A stretch of DNA of 64,000 nt from Litsea cubeba (GCA_012931725.1 CM022951.1:4735532-4799531); one strand, 5' to 3'. Positions 1-13,878 are shown, counted from the stretch's first letter. Notes: generated by a model not told the origin, from the letters alone. Made by a program: numbers and translations.

Positions 1-2
1 CT

Positions 3-1823
3 GCGGTATGGAAGTGTGCTTTGAAAAATCTGAAAGAAGCAAACGGAAAGTTTGAGGGTATTCACAAGGTCTTCGCACCATTAAAGTTTAGTTATACTCA
101 ATTACCTAACCATGTACTCCAATCTTGTTTCTTGTACTGCTCATTATATCCTGAAGACCACGAGATCTCTGCTAATGAGCTGATTGACAATTGGATTTAT
201 GAGGGTTTAATAGATGAAAGTGGGACCAGAGAAGATGACATCAACGAAGGGCATACCATTTTAGATCGACTCATAAAAGTTTCAATGTTGGAGAAATGTA
301 AATATCTTGAAAATACAATAAGTGTCAAAATGCATGATTTACTCAGGGATATGGCAATCGACATTACAAGAGCAGAGAATCCACGATCTGTGATCTATGC
401 AGGTCGGCAATTAAAATATTTTTCAATGGAGTTGCCAAAAGATGCTATGAGGATGTCTTTGATGCATAATGACATAGAATTACTTTCTGGCCAGCCCAAC
501 TATCAACATCTCCTAACCTTGTTTCTTCAAAAGAACCCTCTACAAGAGATCTCCCCAGATTCTTATTTTGACCACATGTGCAGCCTCCGAGTTCTTAACC
601 TCTCTCACACAAAGATAAAGTCATTGCCTAAGTCGGTTTCTAACTTGAAGAAGCTCCGCGCATTGATATTATACGGGTGTATAGATCTAAAAGAGGTGCC
701 ATCATTGGAAAATCTTGAAGAATTGAGGGTGCTGGACCTTACCGACACCAAAATTCGAGAGCTGCCATCAGGAGTGGAAGCAATGGTTTATCTTCAACGT
801 CTTCACCTCGATGGGACTGACGAGTTACGTGTATTTCCAGCTGGTATTATACCTAGGCTCTCTCATCTGGAAGAGTTGACAATTCGTCGAAGCAGATGGA
901 TGGTGTCTTCAAAGACAGGGGAAGGAGTCCGAATTGAAGAAATTCTGAACTCCACTCGGCTGGCTATTCTGAGTATTCAATTCGAAGAATTGTCCGATTT
1001 CCTTCAGCACGCCAAATTGAACAAGTGGCAAATGATGAAAAGATTCCTTCTTTCTGTCGGTAGCTGCCCTTTTTTATGGCCGAATGAGTTCGGTGTTGAG
1101 ATTTGTCACTGCGATCTTATTGGTGAAGAAAACCAGTTACTGCTCCCCGATACCACTCAGTGGCTCCGCATATTTAAGTGTCAAATAATTAGCTTGTGGC
1201 ATTTCACACGCTTACTGAATAAGAGTGAGCTGTATTGTTGTGTAATCATTTCCTGCAACATGAAGTACTTAATGGCGGAGGAGGAACCATTACTACCTGA
1301 CATAAAGGATTTGAGAATTATTGAGATTCCAGAATTACTAGTCCTTTGCAAAGGTATTCCATCACCGGATGTACTTAAAAGCCTTGAGTCCTTGAAAGTA
1401 AGTAATTGCCATGAATTGAAGTATCTACTCCCAGCTAGGCTATTGCAGCAACTTAGATGCTTGAAGAGCATTGAAGTCACGTTCTGTCATCAAATGATAG
1501 AGATAGTAGGAGAGGAGAAAGAAATGGGAATAACCAGAGAAGACGATAACAATGCTATGTTGATACTCTCTCAGCTAGAGGTTTTAGTCATCGGAAGTTT
1601 ACGAGAACTGAAGGGCATCTGCTCAAGGGTATTAATTTGCAATGCATTGGAGCTCATCTCCATAGGATATTGTCCTGAGTTGAAGAAGCTCCCCTTCTCT
1701 GTTGACAACCTACCTTGCGCTCTCAATGAGATAATGGGAGAGAAGAAATGGTGGGATGCCGTGGAGTGGGACCATCTACAAATAAAGGCTCACTTTGACT
1801 CTATACCAAAACGTTTGGGGTAA
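3..1823 (+). CDS. CC-NB-ARC-LRR (CNL) disease-resistance protein, 3' part
   Basis: This is the C-terminal part of an RPS2/RPS5-type intracellular immune receptor. The reading frame is open to the left edge, so the start, coiled coil, P-loop and kinase-2 lie outside the window. It begins in the late NB-ARC domain: the RNBS-D block reads CFLYCSLYPEDHEI, and the MHD motif reads VKMHDLLRDMAIDI near base 330. Leucine-rich repeats follow from about base 560 to 1700, with repeated LRVLNLS/LRVLDLT-type segments. The frame ends at TAA 1821-1823. A second copy at 27.1-30.1 kb is closely similar but broken. The C-terminus (PKRLG) ends earlier than in that copy, where the frame runs on as RRRYEHI, so the tail here may come from a small indel. 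In this family the LRR is linked to recognition and autoinhibition and NB-ARC binds ADP/ATP. Whether this gene is functional cannot be judged without its 5' half. Confidence 0.9.
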   Translation, partial: AVWKCALKNLKEANGKFEGIHKVFAPLKFSYTQLPNHVLQSCFLYCSLYPEDHEISANELIDNWIYEGLIDESGTREDDINEGHTILDRLIKVSMLEKCKYLENTISVKMHDLLRDMAIDITRAENPRSVIYAGRQLKYFSMELPKDAMRMSLMHNDIELLSGQPNYQHLLTLFLQKNPLQEISPDSYFDHMCSLRVLNLSHTKIKSLPKSVSNLKKLRALILYGCIDLKEVPSLENLEELRVLDLTDTKIRELPSGVEAMVYLQRLHLDGTDELRVFPAGIIPRLSHLEELTIRRSRWMVSSKTGEGVRIEEILNSTRLAILSIQFEELSDFLQHAKLNKWQMMKRFLLSVGSCPFLWPNEFGVEICHCDLIGEENQLLLPDTTQWLRIFKCQIISLWHFTRLLNKSELYCCVIISCNMKYLMAEEEPLLPDIKDLRIIEIPELLVLCKGIPSPDVLKSLESLKVSNCHELKYLLPARLLQQLRCLKSIEVTFCHQMIEIVGEEKEMGITREDDNNAMLILSQLEVLVIGSLRELKGICSRVLICNALELISIGYCPELKKLPFSVDNLPCALNEIMGEKKWWDAVEWDHLQIKAHFDSIPKRLG

Positions 1824-2222
1824 AGGTACGAGCATATATAGTTTGTCATTTTGCCCTAATAGGCTCGATCAAATCCTTAACTAGGAGGGCCCACAGATTC
1901 CTCAATGGCCATCATCAATTTGCATACACCTGAATCCATCAAACCCTAAAAGAGAACATTGTTTCAATTTCAAATATGGCCCTCAAGTTGCCAATCTTTA
2001 GTATATGGGATTCAATTTAAGCTTAAACGAGTTTCTTAGGCCCATTTAGTCGGATATCCAATCTGTAATTCAATTGAAGATTGGGCTCCATTAGAGGACT
2101 GTCCACAAACCTAGGCCCACTTCCTGCCCCTCCTTACATAACGCTAGGCCAACTTCCGGCTGAGGTGAGAGTTCTTTGTAAAGCATTTTGATGCATTTCT
2201 CATTTGTCTCATTCACTCATTT
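1824..2222 (+). repeat. 3' flank shared with the second CNL copy
   Basis: This noncoding sequence downstream of the CNL stop matches about 30001-30430 in the same order, with scattered substitutions and small indels (for example an (AT)n tract only in the second copy at about 30157-30176). The duplicated unit therefore included the gene and at least 400 bp downstream. Similarity stops near 2210, which corresponds to the hAT insertion point at 30431. Confidence 0.85.
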
Positions 2223-3239
2223 GGATTTGTCAGGCTAGATCCAAACCCTTCGCTTGGATACAAAATTCCTTTAAAACATTATTTACACCTCAAATTTAGA
2301 CTTTAAAAGGCCCATCTCTATGATATGTAGTTTTGATTCAAATCTGGACTCTAATAGGCCCATTTTAGATTTGAGATCCAGACTGGTAGAGCCATTTATT
2401 TAGATGATTTGGATTTGGATTTAGGTGCATGTTCATTTTATCTCTAGTGTGCATATTTGGTATATGGATTCAGATTAGGAAATTGAATCTTTAATCAGAT
2501 GACTCGGCCTTATATTTTTTCTTGTCAGGAGGCACTTGTTGAAGAGATGAAAGTGATGATTTCCAGGAATCACTTCCTGATCGAACCCAGACCACTGAAG
2601 ATCCTTTCATAATCCAGAACGCATCATTGGCAGCTCTCTTCTCTTATATTTTTATTGTCTAATAAATAAAAGCTTAAAATACATTTGAAGGAAGTCATGT
2701 TGGTGGGTGTGCTTGTAGTTTGTGGAATGCACTTTGGTTTGTTGAATGTACTTTGGTTTGTTTGATGCACTTTTATTGAATCAACCTTTCTTAATATTGC
2801 TGATGGATTGGTTAAGGTATGATACCATTACAGGATGATGATTTCTACCAACACTACTACATGTTGCCATGAAATTAGAGTGGGATGCTGATGGGTTGGT
2901 TAAGGTATGATACAATTACAGGATGATGAATGCTGCAGCTGTTGTTATGTTTGTTTGTTTGTTAGAAAAGCTCTTTGTTGTTGATGCACCTTTGAGTGCA
3001 ATGGGTTTGCCAAGCGGCGCACTTATGACAACTTGCCCAACACTAACTAAAACCTCACAAACAGCACCCCATGCACCTACAGTTTTTGGGTATTCGTGAA
3101 TAAGCATGAGGCAAGAATCCGCTCTCCCTCCCCCCACAAACCCCAACCCATCTGCACCTTTTGGAAATCACTAATCCATAGATTTTTCAAAAAAAAAAAA
3201 AACAAAAACAAAGAAAGAAAGAAAATGACAAAGACAATC
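2223..3239. other. Intergenic; 44-bp direct repeat
   Basis: No gene was seen. A 44-bp segment at 2798-2841 (core ggttaaggtatgata) recurs at 2886-2929 with a few changes. A GTTT-type simple repeat lies near 2946 and an A-rich tract at about 3189-3225. Short open frames here show no family resemblance. Confidence 0.6.
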
Positions 3240-5056
3240 CATACCTATCCATAAGCATAATGCCTTACATGGACTCTAAAATCCATGCAATTTAAGGAAT
3301 CCCTGTGAGAAATCCTAGCATCCAAATAGCCCATAAAAGAAGGTAAAACACTGCAACCATTCAGAAATAAGAATGGATCTACATCGACATCTCATAACCA
3401 AAAATACATTCATTACATATTGCAAAGTTCTGGAAAATAATTTATTTTCAAATGTGACTCAACAACGAAACTTGTCACACTTCACCATCAAGCCTAGTGG
3501 AGTGCTCCTGTGATTTTCTGAGAAAGGGAACATGCTTCCATAATTAGAATATGAAATAATAAAAAATATCAAATGAAACATGGGACAATGATCAGCATTC
3601 CTTACTAATTCAAAAGCAATGAGCTCAGCAAAGCAAAGACTAAAACTCAGGAAATCTACATGAATATGCTTTGAAGTATGCTAGACAGGGTAGGCAGGAT
3701 TATCTTCTGGCCATATCAATGTTTTGAGCATTGATTGGACTCAAAAAATGTCAAATACTTATCCAGGCATGAAATTCGAGGGGAGAAAAAGATTCTCTTT
3801 CGCTAAATGACTAGTTTCTTGTGCCACCCACGTAAATAATAGAATAGGTGGTATCCGGCCAAAATATCCAACTGGACTAAATCCTACGTCCATAAGATAC
3901 CGTATGCCCAACATCGGTTCTTACGTGAAGTCCAAGTAGATAATATGGTCGTTAATTCAAATAAAACCCCGCACACACTGCCACAGTTCCCAAAAATGTA
4001 TATAGAGCCAAATCAGTTAGAAAGGGGCCATATGTGTTAAAATACAATGAGCGTTCTAGAGAGGAGTTCGAACGTTCGGTGCCTTTGGTTTTTGGCTCAG
4101 AAAACAGAGACTCGCACGTTCGAACGTTTGAAGAGAGCGTTCAAACGTTCGACATCTCTGGTTTCTGGCTTGGGGTGTGCATAGTTACGGAAATTGGCTT
4201 TTGCACCTTTTCATTCCCTTTTCTTCCTGCACCAAAGAGGAGTTCAATCCAACCCGAGATCCATAAAAACCAAATTTAATTCGAAAGGAAAAATAATCCA
4301 CAATCCCATTACCACATCTCCAAATAACCTAAAATCCAATTAAGAAACCCTAATCCACCATTATCATTTAAATTGAGCATTTAAACAAATATATATGCAG
4401 AATAACAAGAATAAAAGATTAAACACATATTCCATCACAAATCATAACATTCGAAGTTGGTGGAAAAGAAATAGGATTCTAATACCAAAGCACAATTTGA
4501 AATCCCCATGACGCTCAAACACAATCCCACCACAGATCTGAGATAGAAAATGGGAGAAGGAATGCTCAGATGAGCAGATCTATAGTATTCTTACCCAAAA
4601 CCCACCATTGGAAAGAAAAAGAAATATCCCTAAAGCATAGTTCTACTCCTAATGGTTTGAGGAAAGGGTTACCTGAGATGAGAAAGTTGAGAGAAGAATG
4701 ATGATGGTCTTTGATCCTAATTCCGATGACCGGATCCTACAGTTGCAATGGCTTGGGAAGTCTAGAGAGGAGGAAGAAGAAGAAGAACCAAAAGGAGTTG
4801 CAGAAAAAAAAATAATGGGGATAAGAACATGCAGTTCTTAAATAAAGGATTAGGTTAAGAGAGGGAATACTCCATGGGCTTAGGTTAACGGGTCAAACTG
4901 CAGATCAGGTCATCTACCTAGTGGCCCAACTCACTGATCAGGGAATCTAATCTAACGTGGACGGTACCTAACTTTAACCACCTCATTAACTAAAATATTT
5001 TTAATTAAAATAATAACAACATAAAAAAATATAAATAGTGGGTTCGGAATCTTACA
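3240..5056. repeat. Possible degraded LTR-like sequence
   Basis: The stretch resembles a worn gypsy-type LTR. It has a CAttacat segment, repeats of the palindromic core GTTCGAACGTT at 4050-4160, a purine-rich tract, and a final segment ending near ggaatcttaca at 5056. That layout resembles the chromovirus LTR at 36.6-39.5 kb, which ends ggaccttaca. No target-site duplication could be found and the left boundary is a guess. It is a tentative repeat, not a gene. Confidence 0.3.
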
Positions 5057-5953
5057 GTAGAATATAAAAAAGGATTAAAAACCAATGAAAAATTAGAAAT
5101 AAGAGTAAAATAAACAACTTTAAAAATCAAAGTAACTGTTATGTGAGGAGAGTTTATTAAGAAGTAAAAATAGAGTGAGCGTCCCAATTCAAAAAACAAA
5201 AGAAGTTTGTTGGAGAACATTTTATTTTGGCATATTAAATGAGCTTATATAGTCAAAGCTATGAAAGCTTTAAGAAAGGAAAATTGGATGATGACTCGAG
5301 CCATTTTAAGCCAGCATGTTCTCATTTTTAGATGATCGCCCAGGTGTTGTCAATCCAAAAGCTAGTACTGTATTGTGGATCCACTCATGTTGAAAATTAT
5401 CTTCACTTCACGATCGGCAAAAAATTAAAAAAATTTAACCGAATCTGTACAACTCGTGGAACTGAGAGACGAACCTTGGATACAATGTCCACCTGCACTT
5501 TAAAGGAGACACCACAACCTTCAAATCAAAAGACTAAGTATACCAGGTAAAATTCATAAGAATGCATGGAAGAGATACAATCTTATGTGGGAGTAGAAAC
5601 GCCCATGTTGAGTACAAAGATAAATTCGCATATTCTTAATGAAAACCAATAAAAGATCCAGCATCAAGAGTATATTAGTGTGGCTGAAACGTTGTCGTTA
5701 ATATATTGGTGTGGCAGATGTTGCTTTTTTAGTCTTTTCCATCCTTAATAATCAAATAAAAAGTTACCATCAAAATAATCATTTAAATTGAATTGCAGAT
5801 TCTCATTGCAGATTCTCGTTTCAGTTTTTTTAATTCTGGGAATTACTCAGTGGGCTATCACATTTTTGAATTTCTTTTGTTTCTTTATATGGTTTGGTGG
5901 ATTCCATGTAGTTGTTTGAATTTTTTTTCCTAATAGAATGGTTTGGTACTTCA
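5057..5953. other. Intergenic, nothing recognised
   Basis: AT-rich sequence up to the target site of the solo LTR. Short frames near 5005-5220 and 5332-5550 resemble nothing known and lack codon-like structure. Confidence 0.5.
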
Positions 5954-6319
5954 TTAAATGTTACACCTCGTCTCGAGTTAATCACGATTAACTTTAATTA
6001 ATTAATCTCGATTAATATGGATTAAGTGTGATTAGTTGATTTAAGTGTAATTAAAGATTAAAATGGATAAAATTAGTCACAACTAAATGGATTAAGTCTA
6101 ATGAGGTAATTTGGAATAGATTAAGTGAATTAATTTGGGTTTGAGACTCAAATTAGTTGTTTTGAGGACTTTTACGTAAATACTAGTTTATACGTATTTC
6201 ATCGAATGTAGTAAAATTTGATACCATCGTGTGTATCTCGATGAGTACATTAAGTTTTATAATATAATCTACTTCCACTACGTCAAAAACCTGAATTTCC
6301 GACACCTAAGATTTAAAAA

Positions 6320-6445
6320 AAACGACGGTCACAGCAGTCGTTTAGTCTTCAACGGCTTACAGCCGTCGATCCTTCGTCCCCAAGTGGTCCCCCATGTGAT
6401 GGTGTCGTGATGTTACTTGATACAGCAGATGGGCCGTCGTTTAAA
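6320..6445. repeat. CACTA left subterminal repeats
   Basis: Copies of aacgacgg, cagtcgttta and gccgtcg in both orientations lie within 170 bp of the left terminus. In En/Spm such motifs bind the accessory transposase. Here that role is inferred from position and from the matching array at the right end. Confidence 0.8.
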
Positions 6446-9400
6446 ACCTTAATCGTTTAAAGCCTCGATGTTACCCTAATCGTTACACACAACAAACGGC
6501 GCCTCTGCATCGCTCTGCAACTATCTCCATCGCTCTGCCTCTCTCTCCAAATCCCCAACGAAAAACCCTAATCCCCAAACCTCCCTCTCTCTCGCTCATT
6601 CATGGAGTTTTGATCCAAATCGTTGCCCTCCAATGCATCATTTGAAGCCAGCATTCATGGAGTTTTTTCGATCTCTTCTAACCCTTCTTTCGTTTTTGGG
6701 GTTTTGAGGTTTGATCCCTTCCCTCTCTCTTTGAAGTCGGCATTGAACAGAGCAGTTGTGTTGAGGCTTGGATATCTCGATCGACCAAGAGTTCTAGTTT
6801 GATTGAATACGAGGTTCGTTGTTTCATCATCTTCTTCTTCCCTTTTGATTCTTCTGTGATCCCATTGATTTTGCACAGGTGACTAAGTGGAATTCTAGCA
6901 AACGACGCCTCTCCAGCAAATCTTCATCGTTCTCTTCAAATCCCCAAAGAAAAACCCAGATCCGATCTCTCACTTTGAAGTCGGCCTATCTTTCACTCCC
7001 CAAGTGCGGTGGTTTGTCTCTCTCTGAAACCGCTTATCTTCAACTGTACGACGAATAGCGGTTTTTGAAGCGGTTTGCAGGTATGGATGGCGGTTTACGA
7101 TCCTCTCCTATTGCTTGATTTTCGGTTTTGCATGTGTATAGACTGTTCCTCTTTTTTTTGCAAGTTTTGACCTTTACTTTTGATTTTTTTGGTAGATCTG
7201 TCGATTTAGGGTTCAGATGGTTCTGATGATGTAGAGCACTTTCTTTTTTCATGATCTACATTTCATGTTTTTGTGTTTTCTTCTCTGTTTTCAGCTCATG
7301 TCATGTAGATCTCTTCATTTCCCATTTTTCATGGAGTGAATATTTTCTCTTATTTATTTTTTCTTCTTCTCTGCATTGTTTGAAATATCTTGTTTATAGA
7401 ATACTGCACACATTTACAGGGTCCTGAGAAGGTGCATAGTTTCCTATTGTGCCATCTCATAGAAGTGAGGACCATAGTTTGTTGATCCTGAATGTTGATT
7501 TAATGGAGCAAGACATGGATGAGGGGTTACCCGAGAATATTTGAGATTGGAAGATCTTATCCTTCAAATATTGGCCAGTTGTTCTACCAGAAGATGGATG
7601 GCAAAAGGGCAGGCTCAGCAAAGGTCATAGGAAAAGGAGATTGGATGGTTACAATCTTATTGTCGGGAGAATATTGAATGGTTAAGATCTTCCAATTTAG
7701 GAGTATTTAGGGCATCCCTAATCCATGATGGGGCCCATCTAGGACTTCCAATGAGCCGAGTTTCACTTTGCAAATTGCTTCTAGCTTTATATCGATCTTG
7801 AGCTCCAGCTTCAACGAGAAGCATTTTATTTAGCTCGAGCTGAGTCCAACCTTGGCTCTGATAAAATATGAACCTATCTTGGGTTAACTCAAGCTCTGCT
7901 CATTTCAAATGTTAAACATTTAGTTTGGAGAATAGACCAAAGCTCACACTTAAGCCCAAGAAAGCTAGCCCAAGGTTGCGCGATGAACTCAATCAAATCT
8001 TATTTGATGGGGTGTGAAATTGTTGTCTAACATCAAGCTTCAACAACAACAATTCAAATAATGAAATACCAAAAACAAATATTACGAGGCTGAAAATTCC
8101 TAGTTTCTTTCTTTAGTTGATATAATAAATAATTTTATATATGTTATGTGCCAAACTTGAGCATGAGCTAGGACCTCACAGCTTGATTAGCTGCCATCAA
8201 TAGAGTAGATGGCAGAACCAGATGATTACTCTTATGTAAGTAGCAACTGTATCTTTCTTTGATAGTAATATTTACACAGCTGAATTCCTTGCATCTGGAG
8301 TCCATCCACTGTTTATATGATGGCCCCATTTTGGATGGAGACTGCACTAAAGTCTCGTAGATTGGAAAGGTCTCAACAGTTTTGGAAATTGTCAGGAGCG
8401 TGTTTTCCGAAAGTAGGGTTTTTGTGGTTTGGGTTTTCAGAAACCCCTCTTATTTTCCACTTTCCTTTTGGTTTGTTCTATATCTGTGGATTTCCCCCTT
8501 TTTGGAACTCTCCATCACTTGTTCTTTGTTTTAGTCATAAAACAACTCATGCAATGTACAGGACAACACAAGCATGGAAAACAACAATTAAAGGAAATTT
8601 TGCCATATCCTGTACCTTGATTCGTATCATACTGTGTTAGGATAGGTACCATAGGTTAAATGCAGTGTCTGGGTATCATAGTTGATAAACCATTGATATT
8701 TTGAATGTCTCTATGACACTGCATCCTCCACTATCTATTTTAATGGGAATTACTGATATTTGAGTTTTAATGGATGATTTGAAGCCTTTTGAAGCTCAAA
8801 GGTGTCACTCTGGAATTTCATACTTGGAATCCAACAAAGGAAGCCTTTTTAAGCCAACTCAAAGGTCTCATCACTTTGGAATCTCCTTCTTGAATCCAGA
8901 AAAGAAGCCTTTTGAGCTGCTCAAGGTCTCCATCTGTTCTCATTCAACTCTCCAATTTGTAGGGTTTCTTGTGCTCGTTTCGCTATTTTGTCCCCTAAAA
9001 GTGAAACAACCCACTCGTTCAGTCAAGTAGTCCCGTTCCCAACGGACTTTCAATCTATTAGTCTCTTTGATGCTTTCCCGAACCTGCCATCATGCTTTCG
9101 GCTTCCGCTTTATTTAGAACTGTTCCTCTTGGGAGCTATCAAGAAAATTTTGAACGTTATTCACATGAGTTAGATGAAAGCAGCGATCCGCTGATTTCGA
9201 TTCCACTATATTTTAAGATTTTCATGAACTTTGGCAGAAGCCATTCAGAATAAATAACCATGCATGTGAAGGAAGGCTACACTGAGTGTATTTATCCTAA
9301 CTCTGTCATATACATATATATCAAACAAAAATAATCATGATTTTGCTTTGTCATTCTGGATAAACCTGCTCATTATAATTATGGACTAACTCAATACCAA

Positions 9401-10307
9401 ATAATAAAGTTAGTGTTTTTGTAATAATCTATATGTTATTAGGATATTTACGTTATTTATCAAAGGATCCAACTCAATCAAATCTGGCAATGGATCCTAG
9501 AGACTTGAGACCCAGGGTTGTTTCCCATGCAGGTTTCATTGGGACTTGACTTGAACCTGGCCCATGTGTAGCTTAATGGAAGTTCCTTTCCAAATATTGC
9601 AATTATCACAATGACATCATTATAAGATTCTCATATTCTCCAGTTTTGGATATCATTTGAGTTTTACACAAGATTGTGTCTAAGATAGTTTTACAAAACT
9701 ATCGCATCATGATAATATGAAGATAAATTCAAATGATCAGTTAAGTTTTTTTTTATCAAAGAAAGATTATTTTTGGTAGAAAGAATTATAAGCTGTTTTT
9801 GTTTGTGTTTTTCAGCATGTTTCGGAAGCCTTGGTTGAGTTTGTGCATGATTTTCATTGTATGACTTCTATTGTTTAATGGATAACCTAATAACTAATTG
9901 AAAATTCTAATAAATAGATGTTAGGGGAAAAATAGATTTTCTTTCTTGACACAAAAGTAGAAACAAGATCTTGTTTTCATCATTAATGTACAGTGGTGGA
10001 GTTGTATTATTCCTTGTCAATCTCTGTATATGGAATTATGGGTTTTCATCATTAATGTACAGTGGTGGAGTTGTAGCTTTCTCAATGATTTGCTGCTGCC
10101 TTTTATTTTTAAGTATATGATTCTGTGTGCAATATCTATAGATTTAATATACATAGAACTCATTTAGAGAGATATAAAAACATAGTTTTATGATGTCTAT
10201 GATGTTTAGTAGTTGGATCTGATTTCAACAGATTTTGAAATTCATGTTCAGATTGTTGTAACGGGTATTTGTTGGGTTTTCTAGGTTCTAAAATTTCTAG
10301 GTTCAGA
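6446..10307. other. CACTA left arm, noncoding
   Basis: This is the presumed promoter and 5' leader region of the transposase transcript. A pyrimidine-rich, 5'UTR-like stretch with an aaaccctaa telobox-like motif lies near 6560. A 34-bp direct repeat (9973-10006 and 10042-10075, core catcattaatgtacag) lies shortly before the transposase start. Short open frames are scattered and unsupported. The length between terminus and ATG (4 kb) leaves room for 5'UTR introns that cannot be placed by eye. Confidence 0.5.
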
Positions 10308-13300
10308 ATGGAGCCTCCAAGCAAGGAATGGATGACGGCACCTAGGCTTTCTAAAGAGTACCTGGAAGGAGTAGAACTATTCTTTCGATATGTAAGGGCT
10401 AATACACATAAATTAGGGGGTGATGATTGGTATTGTTGTCCGTGTGTCAAATGCCGAAATTTTCGAGGGAAGAAGACACTAAGAGAAATTCATACACATT
10501 TAATATGTGACGGAATAGATACGTCTTACACGACATGGATCCACCATGGAGAACTCTATCCCGAAAGTCGTGTAAATGTAGGGGCTAGTGATGTAGTATG
10601 TGGACATGTTGATTTGGTGAATGATGTATCTCAAGAGGAGGATAATGCGCAAAAAAATGTGGGGGGTAGTGCATCTGCATGCAGTGATGAAGATAATCAT
10701 CAAGAAGATGGGGAAGGTCATGATGGTACATCAGAGAATGTCCAGTATCAGAAGTTGATGGAAGATGCAATGCAACCTTTATATCCCTCGTGTCAAATTG
10801 AGGATACAAAATTGTCAGTGACGGTTGAGTTGCTAAGCATGAAGGCTAGACATCGGTGGTCTAATAAGAGTTTCACGGAATTGTTACATATGTTCAAAAG
10901 GGTTCTGCCGGTTGAAAACACTTTGCCAAATAATACTTACAATGCAAAGAAAATGATCGAGTCTCTTCGTATGGATTGCAAGATTATCCATGCATGTCGT
11001 AATGATTGTATACTATTCTGGAGAGAGCATGAAAATAAGGATAGTTGTCCTACGTGTGGTGAAAGCAGATGGAAACCGGTGAATGAATCAAAGCCCATAG
11101 GATCACGCTTGCCGTGGAAAAAGTTAAGATACTTTCCATTAACACCAAGGCTACAAAGAATGTATGGTGTATCATGGATTGCGGAGAGTATGACATGGCA
11201 TGCAAAGGCAAGCTCAGTACCAAACGATTCAATGATGCGTCATCCAGTAGATTCTTCTTGTTGGAAACAAGTAAACCGTAAATGGATGAACTTTGCTGCC
11301 GAGACACGTAATGTCCGGCTAGGACTTGCAACTGATGGGTTCAATCCATTCGGGAACAATAACAACTACCATAGTTGTTGGCCTGTTATGTTGGTTGCAT
11401 ACAATCTTCCTCCGTCTCTATGCATGCGGAAGGAGTTTACTATGTTAACATTATTGATTCCCGGGAAGAAAGGTCCAGGGCATAATATTGATGTCTACTT
11501 GCAGCCACTAGTAGCAGAGTTGAAGGAGTTATGGTCCACTGGTGTAGTAACATATGACTCTTATAGCAAGACTAAGTTCACAATGAAAGCAATTTTGTTA
11601 TGGGCTATACATGATTTCCCAGCATATGGTCATTTATCTGGTTGTAGGACCGCAGGAAAGTCAGGTTGTCCTGTGTGCAGCAAAAGTACATATTCAGTGC
11701 GGCTAAAACACGGGCAAAAGTTTGCTTACATGGGGCATAGGAAATGGTTGCCTATGACACATCCTTTCAGGAGCCAAAAATCACAATTTAATGGGAATGA
11801 AGAAAATGGGAACCATCCCAAGCGTTTGAGTGGTTCCGAGGTATTAAGCAAAATGGAGACCATTCATACTGAGTTTGGAAAGGTAGTAGGCAAGAAGAGA
11901 AAGAGGTGTGCAAATGAGAATGACTCCACTGCATGGTCAAAGAGATCGGTCCTTTTTGACTTGCCGTATTGGAAGGTGCGTTATAAGATGGTTCTTAATA
12001 TTAAATAATGTGGTAACAACTCTTATGTACTAACATAAATGAACCATTTTTTTTATAGGATCTCCCGATTCGACACAATCTAGATGTGATGCACGTGGAA
12101 AAAAATGTGGCAGAAAACCTACTTGCAATAATCATGAACACAAAGGAAAAGACTAAGGATGGTCTTGAAGCTCGCAAAGACTTGAAGGTCATGCGGATTA
12201 AGAAAAAGCTGTGGCCAGTGGAAAAAAATGGCAAGTTGACATGTCCAGAAGCTCCTTATTGGCTGTCCCGACATGAGAAGGAATTGATTTGTAAAACATT
12301 GTGTGATTTGAAGGCTCCTATTGGGTACAATGTAAACTGGAAATATAAGGTGAGCTTGGATGACATGGAGTTAAAAAATCTTAAGTCACATGACTATCAC
12401 ATCCTTATGCAACAACTACTGCCAGTGTTGCTGATGCATGCATTCGAGTCACATAAACCCTTGCGAGCCGCTATTATGCAATTATCAATGTTCTTTAATG
12501 TCTTATGTTCAAAGACTATAAACCGTGAAGAACTTACAAAGATGAAAGGACGTATTGTGGAAACACTTTGTGTGTTTGAAAAGTACTTTCCGCCCTCTTT
12601 TTTCGTTTCTATGATACACCTTATTGTGCACCTAGCGGAAGAGGCGCAGATTTGTGGACCTGTTAGATATCGATGGATGTATCCTTTTGAGCGGTAAATA
12701 TAATGTTTTATTTCATTTTTTTAATTAATATAAGTTTTGTTCAAAATATAACTTAAGGCACATGTATTAGGAAGATGAGAACATTCAAACGATATGTGGC
12801 GAATCAAAGGTATCCCGAGGGTTCTATCACAGAGTGCTTTCTTATGGATGAATCAATGATGTATGCCATGAATAATGTTATCGACGGTGAAAATGGAAGC
12901 CATAAGCAAGGAATTAAGACACTCATGGATATGGATGGGGACTGTTCCTACCCTATTGATAAAAAGGGGAAGGTCATACGCCTTGATAATGTGCAGTACC
13001 AGCAAGCACGCAAATGGGTACTGTGCCACTCAACTGATAACATCGAGTGGAAAAGGTAAACACATGTCTGATGGTAGTCATAGTAATTATGTTCATGCTT
13101 ATTATTTAATGTAATATAATGCAATCACTTTATATTCATTTACAGGAAGTATGAACAATATCTTCAAAGCCACATATCTAATGTTCAAAATCGGAGGGTT
13201 AATAGGCGTACAGAAAAACCCATGGATTATGTTCCTTGGCTTAGACAACAATTAAAGGATGAAGAGAACTGTACCCTAAAAAGGCTTGCTGATGGCCCAA

Positions 13301-13878
13301 ACTTTGAAGCCATTTCATATACAGCATACGCGGTGAATGGATATGTGTTCTATACCGCGGATGCGGAAATGAATAAAATAACACAGAACAGCGGAGTCTC
13401 TGTGAAGGCTATGACTATCTGCAGGTCAAGTGCCAAGGACAAGAAACCTGTGGTTGAAGAAGTCGCTTATTATGGCATTGTCAAACAAATTCTTGAGTTG
13501 GATTACCATTACTTCAAAGTAGTAGTATTTTATTGTGATTGGGTGCGTACAGAAGATGCAACTGGACTTAGAGTTGATGCAGAAACAAATTTGATATATG
13601 TTAATATGAGGAGGTTAAAGAGAAATATAAAAGAAAATGATGAGCCATTTATTCTTGCTTATCAAGCAACTCAAGTCTTCTATTGCAAAGATCATAGTAG
13701 GCCATCCGAAGAGTGGCATGTTGTCTTGGATGTTCCAAAGAGACTGAATCGTGACGTGGACTCTATTGAAGACCCCTTAGTCTTTGAAGCAAGAATGAAT
13801 GAAAATATAATAGCAGCAACATTACAAGATGATATCATGGAAGAGGATATAAATGGTGATGATGAAGATTACTCTTAG
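10308..13878 (+). CDS. CACTA transposase, TNP2 family (4 exons)
   Basis: This is the catalytic transposase of the surrounding CACTA element. The inferred exons are 10308-11975, 12059-12693, 12771-13055 and 13146-13878. All junctions are GT-AG and in frame, giving about 1106 residues, a full-length size for the family. Domains in order are: an N-terminal transposase-associated domain (W-x-CPCVKC with nearby Cys/His); Transposase_21/tnp2, including LGLATDGFNPFG and GHNIDVYLQPL, which hold candidate catalytic aspartates; a DUF4218-type region (NLDVMHVEKNVAENLL, GPVRYRWMYPFER); and a DUF4216-type C-terminus (DWV...LIYVNMRRL). The chosen ATG at 10308 starts MEPPSKEWM, like family members; the open frame upstream adds 13 unrelated residues. 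No stop or frameshift was seen. It acts in the nucleus on element termini. Confidence 0.9.

Noticed and set aside
2916..3146. Minus-strand 76-codon frame
   Set aside because: No family similarity, low complexity ends and no splice or promoter support.
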